Positions 34,808 through 40,100 of a stretch of DNA of 40,100 bases are shown here, piece by piece. This DNA comes from Mitosporidium daphniae (taxonomy: Eukaryota > Microsporidia): positions 1 through 40,100 of the forward strand of contig NW_013546445.1 of the NCBI RefSeq assembly GCF_000760515.2. Reading direction: 5' to 3'. A program made the position numbers and the translations under genes. Position 1 is the first letter of the stretch. Each line of letters starts with the position of its first letter. The notes below the pieces were generated by a model, which saw only the letters and a list, made by a program, of their open reading frames with translations, did no database searches and was not told where the DNA came from.

Positions 34808-37798
34808 ATGATTATATCTCACTGCAATACCGCTGCTCGGCTGTTGTCTATCAATGCAGAGAGCCACGCAAGCTCAGCTTTGCATGCCTTTAGATCTTTT
34901 TTAGAGGTTTCTGAGGGGGATAAACTTGTATTTTACCACGAACATCAAAAGACCACGGGTAACCCCTAATCATCTAACGTTTAGCGGATCAAGCCCTAAA
35001 ATTGTAATACCCGTCGCTTATGCGTAGATCGTTCAAATTCGATGCTTGTGTTCATGAGAATCATAGCAGCTACAATTCGATTTCCGATTTTTGCGAGCAT
35101 ATTGGAATCCCAGCATTAGTTGAATGTCTTTTGCAGGGTATGCAGTACTTCGTCTCTCATATAAAGGGTACAACGTTGCACTGCTCTCGATGGCATTTGG
35201 CGATTCCAAAGAAATCGTCAAGTCCAGGTGCTGTAATGAAATTGGCTTATCGTAGAATGTCGTTGATTGTCGAGGCACTGCAAATATTGCGCCAAGTTTT
35301 ACAAGGTGTCAGGGCAGATTTGTCGTTTGGGTATTTCCTCGCTTTTTTGATGGTAGATTTGTTTCCATCGTGTCAAACAATTATCTTGTTGATGTTTCTT
35401 GTGCCGAAAAGCTGTCGCTTTCAGATATTGTACATAGGGATGACTTGTCGATTTCCTCTGCATGTCTCGATGAGATGTTTGACCACATTTTCAAACATCA
35501 AGACTCGATGCTTTCATCAATAATTTGGATCAACGCTACGTTCAAATCTAACGATGGAAAGTGTCTTTCACCGACCTTCTTTTTGTCTGATTTGGGGGAC
35601 TATTGCGGCTCGGTTTTGTCGGATTCACAATCTCATTTTTCTCACATCCGTAAATTGGCGTTATGATTTTTAGGGAAAATCGCCAATATTTTAGATAATC
35701 CCACCTCGTGCCTAGAGGTGCCATATTCGAAGCACATTGTTACAGAGTTTCTAAAGGAGGCATTTGGAGGCCATTGCCAAACGTGCATCGTTGCTCATCT
35801 GCAGAACGACAATTCTTCCATTGAGGATAAAAGCACGTTTTTAGACGGACTTGGGCTTCTTGAAATGGTCAGGAGCATTCGGACTTTTCCAATCCATATG
35901 GAGGTTTCGCCCTTTGATGTTGATGACCAGCAAAAAAAACTTTTGCAATTGAAGTCAGAATATGAGGTTTTTCTGCACAATAATCCTAGTTGCTTTATGA
36001 AGAAACAAATACAAATATGGGTCAAATGAAGATGCTTCTTGCAAGCTGTTACAAGCAAAATGAAATTTCGATTGCCCTTCTGGAAAAGGTAGGTGATGAT
36101 TGTGATGTTTATTCGCAGAAAGCAAGCTCTGCACTGATTTCAAAGGACTTGAATGGCATTTTAGAGGCCACCATTGATGTCAATAGGATCGGATATGCAA
36201 TTGAAAGGCAAGACAAGGAGTTTGAGACCCATGCAGCGTACGTTAAATATTTTGATGCATTTCAAAAGATTTTGACCCAATCGGTACAAAATTTTCAGCA
36301 ATCGTGTGCCATGCAGCTGCAAAGCGAGACCAATGTCAAGTTGAAGGATCGCATTTGCACCATTCAGTCTGAAAAGCAAAAACAGATCTCCGATCTTGAG
36401 TCTCTAGCAACGAGAAAGGCAGAAGAATCTTGTACATTAAGATCCGAAATACTGCAACTTAAGGATGAGATAAAAACATTAACAGCCTCCTTCAACGGCC
36501 AGCTTGCGCGGCTAAAAGAAGAGCATGGAAGGGAGCTGGAATCCTCTGCCTCTGCTCTTAAAGTCCAGCTTTTAGAGCGGGAAAAGCTCTCGACGGAGAG
36601 TTTGATCGCAAACTACTTTTCTAGAGAAAAAGAATTGAGCTCCAAATATGAAAAGACTGTTGAGAATCTTTCATGCCAATTATCTCTCGTTTGTACGTCC
36701 AAGGATGAAGCTACCAACAAATACGAGGCAATCGAAAAATCACTTCGAGATTACGAGATCAAAAACGTAAAATTGGAGGCAGAGATTGAAAAGCTAAAAT
36801 CCGAAAATCAGCGTTTGCTCCAGGCATCTTTGCAGGTAAAAGAAACGATCCCCAACCTCAAAAAAGGTTGTCTTCAACAAGAACCATCAAAAATACCTGA
36901 ACTGCACCAATCTCGGCCTTTAGAACACTTGGTTGGGCAATCGCATGAAGCTCAAGATAAAGATACCTCTACGCATCTGAAAAGACCGCCACAATTAATA
37001 TTTTCTTCATCAGAAGAAGAGGAAGACCCTGATAAGGTCGCCTTATTTGCACAAAACAAAAGTCCTCAAATTAGAAAGGGTCACAAGGTTTCCAGATGCC
37101 GCTTATACTCGCCAAAGAAGACCATACAGAGGCAAAGGAAAAGTGTAAAAATTGCATCTCCAAATGAAACCGACCCCACACCCCCAAGAGTTTCCATACC
37201 AGCTCAACATATTCTGGGGCCTCCTGATTCCAATATCCAAAAGAAGCAACAGAATTCTCCAACGAAAAAGCATAAAAATTCTGGCCAGGATACAGATCAA
37301 AAAATGGAACAAACAAACGAACAGGCTGGCGAAGCACGGGGCCAAACAAACAAACAGGCTGGCGAAGCACGGGGCCAAACAAAGGTCCAATCCAAATTAC
37401 CCATCCCAGATCCTCTGGATGTTCCTTTGAAGAATACTAGCATCGCTGATAAAAGAAAAGCTCAACGGGCTGCCACGAACCCCACTTCTATCAGTTCAAC
37501 TAACGAACCGTGTTCTTCCCTATTGAAAAAGTCAACCTTCAGGCCGTTGGGACCCAAATTGGCATCTTCAATCCTATCTGAAGAGAATAGTTCATTTTTG
37601 TCAAACCTTTCCCTGTCTTCAGCTAGTTCGGAAGACTCCTTCTCGTTCAGTCGGCAAAAGCATCCGGCTGCTCTTTCAATTGCCCCAAAGGTTCGTTCCA
37701 TTTGCTTAACGCTTTAGTCTTCAATTTTGCGAACAGACCCAAGCTCCATCAGCGATGCAATCAAATCTGCATTCGCCATCCGCCAGCCCAAGTTATAA
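34808..37798 (+). CDS. kinesin-like protein with a degenerate (ATPase-dead) motor domain
   Basis: Nine exons: 34808-34958, 34985-35003 (19 nt), 35028-35137, 35167-35227, 35256-35330, 35357-35649, 35674-35966, 35990-37690 and 37718-37798; introns 26, 24, 29, 28, 26, 24, 23 and 27 nt; 927 residues (909 if the last intron is kept and the stop at 37717 is used). The N-terminal 330 residues follow the kinesin motor: LSFKFDACVHENHSSYNSIS (F-x-F-D-x-V-F), ALVECLLQGYNVALL (V-L-x-GYN), LSPTFFLSDLGDYCGS (switch II place), and VPYSKHIVTEFLKEAFGGHC then QTCIVAHLQND (VPYRDSKLT-x-LL-x-x-x-LGGN-x-x-T-x-x-IA). But the P-loop G-x-x-x-x-GK-S/T, SSRSH and DLAGSE are all lost. About 300 coiled-coil residues and a basic, Pro/Ser-rich tail follow. 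Confidence 0.78.
37310..37375 (+). repeat. two 33-bp in-frame tandem repeats in the kinesin-like tail
   Basis: Two almost identical 33-bp units encode QTNEQAGEARG and QTNKQAGEARG; a third begins QTK. They differ by one base in the first half. The repeat extends a disordered, hydrophilic tail. Confidence 0.88.
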
Positions 37799-37873
37799 CA
37801 ACTTGTGATTGTACACTATGGTTTCATTATCAATTTTGAACTTTTCATTAAATTTTTGAGCTTTCTTAACTTT

Positions 37874-38281
37874 ATGTTAATTCAGGACAGGGCAAACCAA
37901 TCCATCAACATCAATGAAAGCGACAACGACAGCACGGTGCTCACCATGCTCAATTTGAATAGACTGTCAAATTGCACTATCGAGATTTCCCTGCAAACTA
38001 CGCCTCTTTGTATTTGTGTGGATGCAATGACGAAATGCAGGGTAATATTTAAACATCCCGTTCTTCTTAATCAATTTCGAATACATAGCTGCTCGGATTC
38101 GGTCTTTGAGATAAATTCAGATAAAGCTGGATCAATCATATTGGAGAACTGCAATCGCTTGAGGTTTTATTCACACCATGCCGAAAAAATATCCATTTTT
38201 GATTTTTCAGATCCACTTGGTTTGTGCAGAAATTACGAATTATTTGGCTTTGCCAATTTATTTTTGGAAAATAAAATTTAG
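37874..38281 (+). CDS. TBCC/RP2-type C-CAP domain protein
   Basis: 135 residues from ATG 37874. The beta-helix pattern LNLNRLSNCTIEIS, PLCICVDAMTKCRVIFKHPV, LLNQFRIHSCSDSVFEI and SIILENCNRLRFYS follows the C-terminal domain of tubulin cofactor C and RP2 (L-x-x-C-x-x-x, Q-x-R-x-H, P-IIE-x-C-x-x-x-x-F). The Q-F-R-I-H arginine corresponds to the arginine finger by which TBCC and RP2 activate ARL2/ARL3. The N-terminal tubulin-binding helical domain of TBCC is absent. The start is uncertain: TTAATTCAG just before GACAGG could be a 3' splice site linking to an ATG at 37817. AATAAA lies in the last codons (Asn-Lys-Ile-stop). Confidence 0.68.
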   Translation: MLIQDRANQSININESDNDSTVLTMLNLNRLSNCTIEISLQTTPLCICVDAMTKCRVIFKHPVLLNQFRIHSCSDSVFEINSDKAGSIILENCNRLRFYSHHAEKISIFDFSDPLGLCRNYELFGFANLFLENKI

Positions 38282-38319
38282 CTATTTAATTCACAGACTC
38301 GGCATTTCGCGAATCAGAG

Positions 38320-39615
38320 ATGAGTATTTTGCATTTTATTTTTTCAAATACAATGGTCTCACCTCTTTCAGTTTCGCCGGATACCCCAACATATATAGCG
38401 TTTATCTTGAACTTTACCATCGGGTTTTGCAATTACATTCGATTTTCTGCAGTCAATCTGATTGGCAGTGAGCTAGAGAATATATCTGACTGGCTCCTTC
38501 GGATCTTCCAATTGACCGATAATTCGCCTCAATATGTCATAAATGTATGCCAGGTGTTCTATCTTTTGTGTGCGCTGGTAAAGTGTGTTCAAAATTCTTG
38601 GTCAAACCACAAGTCTACCCTCGACTCTCTGGAGAACTCTAGGCATCACGGAATATCAGCCATCGTTCCAAGAGTATTAAAAAATCATCAAGCTCAAAAG
38701 AAGCCGTTTACGCCTTACGATAAACTCGTTCATACTTTAAGGCTAGTTTTTGGAATTGCTTTTGCACTCGCATTACAAACCGGCATTCCTTCTGTGATCC
38801 TCGAAGCATACTCTGCGAACCCGATCGATGCCTTTGCAGACGAGGATTTGTACTTTGAAAGGTTTTTCTCGATCTCTAAATATTCGGCATTCTTGCTAGC
38901 CAACACGGCAAGCTCTATTTTTTGGCTTTGGGCATCGTGTTTATATGTATGTCCGGATGTTCCGTTTAAAATTGTGGTTGTCCCCGTTGTTTATATGATT
39001 AAGGTCATCTTATTCTTTGTCGTTAGAAGGATATTCCGCAATTGTTGGAACCCAGATGCCTCCAATGTGGGAAGTTATGTCCAGCTCTACTTGTCTCCAT
39101 ATACAGCTTACCCCTGCATTTTGTTCTCTTTTGGAATGCTGGTGTTGATTGCCGGTGTGATTGGCACTCCAGATCCTGCTATAACGGGCCGAATCAAGAT
39201 CCCTTCTATTTTTCTATTTATTGTTTTGTCGAGCCTTAGCGGGATATTAATTTCCAACATCAACTTCCTGCCTAAAATGCTTTTCGAACTTTTAAGATCC
39301 GATATTTCAAGCTCAGGTTCGTATGTGCTTGCCTTGCATTTCTTTCCGTTTAATTACAACGGAAACCTGTCATCATTCGCATTTTGCATGCTTACTTTCC
39401 TAATGTTCATGGAAACCGGTGCTCGCAGTGCCTCTTCGTCTTTCAAAACCCCTGTAAACTCGTGGGGTGAGGCTTTTCAAGAAATTTACAAGTATCTGAT
39501 GTGCGTCTCTTCTGTCATTTCCAGTGTGGAACGCTATCCTATCTCCGTGATTGCAGCTGCATTTTACCTGATTAAGCCCTTTAAAATTACGCTCCCATCG
39601 GTTAATAGCGAGTAA
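38320..39615 (+). CDS. orphan polytopic membrane protein, 431 aa
   Basis: Not recognised. Roughly eight hydrophobic segments: FILNFTIGFCNYIRF, VINVCQVFYLLCALV, LVFGIAFALALQTGIPSVIL, SAFLLANTASSIFWLWASCL, FKIVVVPVVYMIKVILFFVV, ILFSFGMLVLIAGVIG, IFLFIVLSSLSGILIS and FAFCMLTFLMFMETG. A soluble loop of about 60 residues separates segments 2 and 3. There is no clear transporter, glycosyltransferase or GPCR signature. It starts 38 bp after the stop of the TBCC-like gene on the same strand and probably has its own promoter. It may be lineage-specific. Confidence 0.75.
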   Translation: MSILHFIFSNTMVSPLSVSPDTPTYIAFILNFTIGFCNYIRFSAVNLIGSELENISDWLLRIFQLTDNSPQYVINVCQVFYLLCALVKCVQNSWSNHKSTLDSLENSRHHGISAIVPRVLKNHQAQKKPFTPYDKLVHTLRLVFGIAFALALQTGIPSVILEAYSANPIDAFADEDLYFERFFSISKYSAFLLANTASSIFWLWASCLYVCPDVPFKIVVVPVVYMIKVILFFVVRRIFRNCWNPDASNVGSYVQLYLSPYTAYPCILFSFGMLVLIAGVIGTPDPAITGRIKIPSIFLFIVLSSLSGILISNINFLPKMLFELLRSDISSSGSYVLALHFFPFNYNGNLSSFAFCMLTFLMFMETGARSASSSFKTPVNSWGEAFQEIYKYLMCVSSVISSVERYPISVIAAAFYLIKPFKITLPSVNSE

Positions 39616-39676
39616 CCCCGAGCTTTGCAATAAAAAATCCATGTTATTGATTCGAGCTGTGTCGCTTACTTAAATT

Positions 39677-39699
39677 AAACCCTAACTCTAACCCTAACC
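39677..39699. repeat. short telomere-like tract (CCCTAA)
   Basis: AAACCCTAACTCTAACCCTAACC holds two full CCCTAAC units and one imperfect CTCTAAC unit. It lies in the 205-bp space between two convergent genes. The unit equals the common fungal and animal telomere repeat TTAGGG. This is an internal position, so it is either a chance match, a relic of a repaired break, or a binding site for a telomere-repeat-type factor. Confidence 0.55.
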
Positions 39700-39820
39700 A
39701 AATCTTTAAAAGCCATCCCAATAGAGTCATTAAATGTTACAACACATAGTTTGCTCGCTCGCTGCTACCTTCCACGTCATTTGTTGGTGTATGCCGTCTA
39801 TGTTGCGCCCACATATTCAA

Positions 39821-40100
39821 TTAGGCATATTTTATTTCATCATCAATATCGGAATCAGAGCCAATAGAGGCCTTCAACAGTTGAAATTCCGCCTCTACAT
39901 TAGATAATAGACCGCTAATTTGATACTCGTCGTAATACTGATCGATTTTATCAATTGGCAATCGAAGCAGGTCAAAGATGGCGTAAACTGCTGTCAATTT
40001 CCTGTCCTTGGCAAACGAATACGATGTTGCTACTGAGGGAGGAGAGGCAACCGGATAGCGCTGTGAGAAATGCGTCAATATTAAATAGCGTATCAAATTA
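39821..40100 (-). CDS. TRZ1: RNase Z (long form) C-terminal end, 5' part beyond the right edge
   Basis: The minus-strand frame is open through the right edge and ends at TAG/TAA near 39821; about 92 codons are visible. LIRYLILTHFSQRYP is the C-terminal histidine motif of tRNase Z (A-x-LTHFSQRY), whose histidine helps bind the metal pair. It is followed by SYSFAKDRKLTAVYAIFDLL and RLPIDKIDQYYDEYQISGLL, corresponding to the family's A-x-D-x-M-x-V/I segment and a helical acidic C-terminus (SIGSDSDIDDE). The enzyme removes 3' trailers from pre-tRNAs, and in the nucleus or mitochondrion would serve the tRNA genes of this genome. The metallo-beta-lactamase core lies outside. Confidence 0.78.
   Translation of the reverse strand, partial: NLIRYLILTHFSQRYPVASPPSVATSYSFAKDRKLTAVYAIFDLLRLPIDKIDQYYDEYQISGLLSNVEAEFQLLKASIGSDSDIDDEIKYA

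Noticed and set aside
37805-37873. N-terminal extension of the TBCC-like frame
   Set aside because: It would need a GTG start and is hydrophobic, A/T-rich and without family similarity; it reads like promoter or a 5' intron.
1-40100. Transposons, CRISPR arrays, bacterial operons or rRNA genes
   Set aside because: No transposase, integrase, reverse transcriptase, spaced repeat array, Shine-Dalgarno-type operon or rRNA segment could be seen.

Overview
The window is nuclear DNA of a eukaryote with an extremely compact genome. About 35 protein genes and three tRNA genes fill 40.1 kb on both strands, many with only tens of bases between them. About 52 spliceosomal introns, all 23-37 nt long, can be placed in 19 genes by keeping conserved protein families in frame. 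The gene content is opisthokont/fungal: Ubp8-like deubiquitinase, Nop12/RBM34, Utp6, Utp18, Rpn9, Tim23, Sdh5, V-ATPase c, nuclear uS3m, uS4m and mS35. Mitochondrial catabolic enzymes (branched-chain keto-acid dehydrogenase E1-alpha and glutaryl-CoA dehydrogenase) sit beside several orphan secreted proteins. I infer an early-diverging relative of microsporidia (Rozellomycota, Mitosporidium-like) that keeps a respiring mitochondrion. This is an inference from style and content, not a proven identity.

Layout. 1-2.8 kb: a GID4-like gene cut by the left edge, a Nop12/RBM34 RNA-binding protein and a CCDC174-like protein. 3-9.1 kb: an accessory stretch with four unrecognised signal-peptide proteins, all on the minus strand, interspersed with an MFS transporter and the DNA-protein crosslink protease SPRTN. 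9.4-13.7 kb: BCKDHA, tRNA-Arg, two mitoribosomal proteins and a free-standing biotin-ligase N-terminal (amidotransferase-like) domain. 13.8-20.2 kb: ARL2, RPA1, tRNA-Tyr with a 12-nt intron, an ArfGAP and a ZnF-UBP deubiquitinase.

20.3-31.1 kb: uS4m, an RRM protein, UTP6, ISA1, UTP18, RPN9, TIM23, a HEATR6-like protein, the ten-exon glutaryl-CoA dehydrogenase gene and tRNA-Ala. 31.2-40.1 kb: tubulin cofactor A, SDHAF2, ZCCHC9, eIF5, a small unknown, V-ATPase c, a kinesin-like protein whose ATPase motifs are destroyed, a TBCC-like domain protein, an orphan polytopic membrane protein and the end of an RNase Z gene.

Functional themes. Mitochondrial biogenesis and metabolism is the largest group (BCKDHA, GCDH, uS3m, uS4m, mS35, ISA1, TIM23, SDHAF2). 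Ribosome biogenesis and RNA is next (Nop12, UTP6, UTP18, ZCCHC9, RNase Z, eIF5). A microtubule group has ARL2, TBCA, a TBCC-like GAP domain and a pseudo-kinesin. The most unusual items are the nucleotide-binding-dead kinesin, the uniform ultrashort introns including two GC-AG ones, poly(A)-signal hexamers lying on stop codons, and the orphan secretome cluster.
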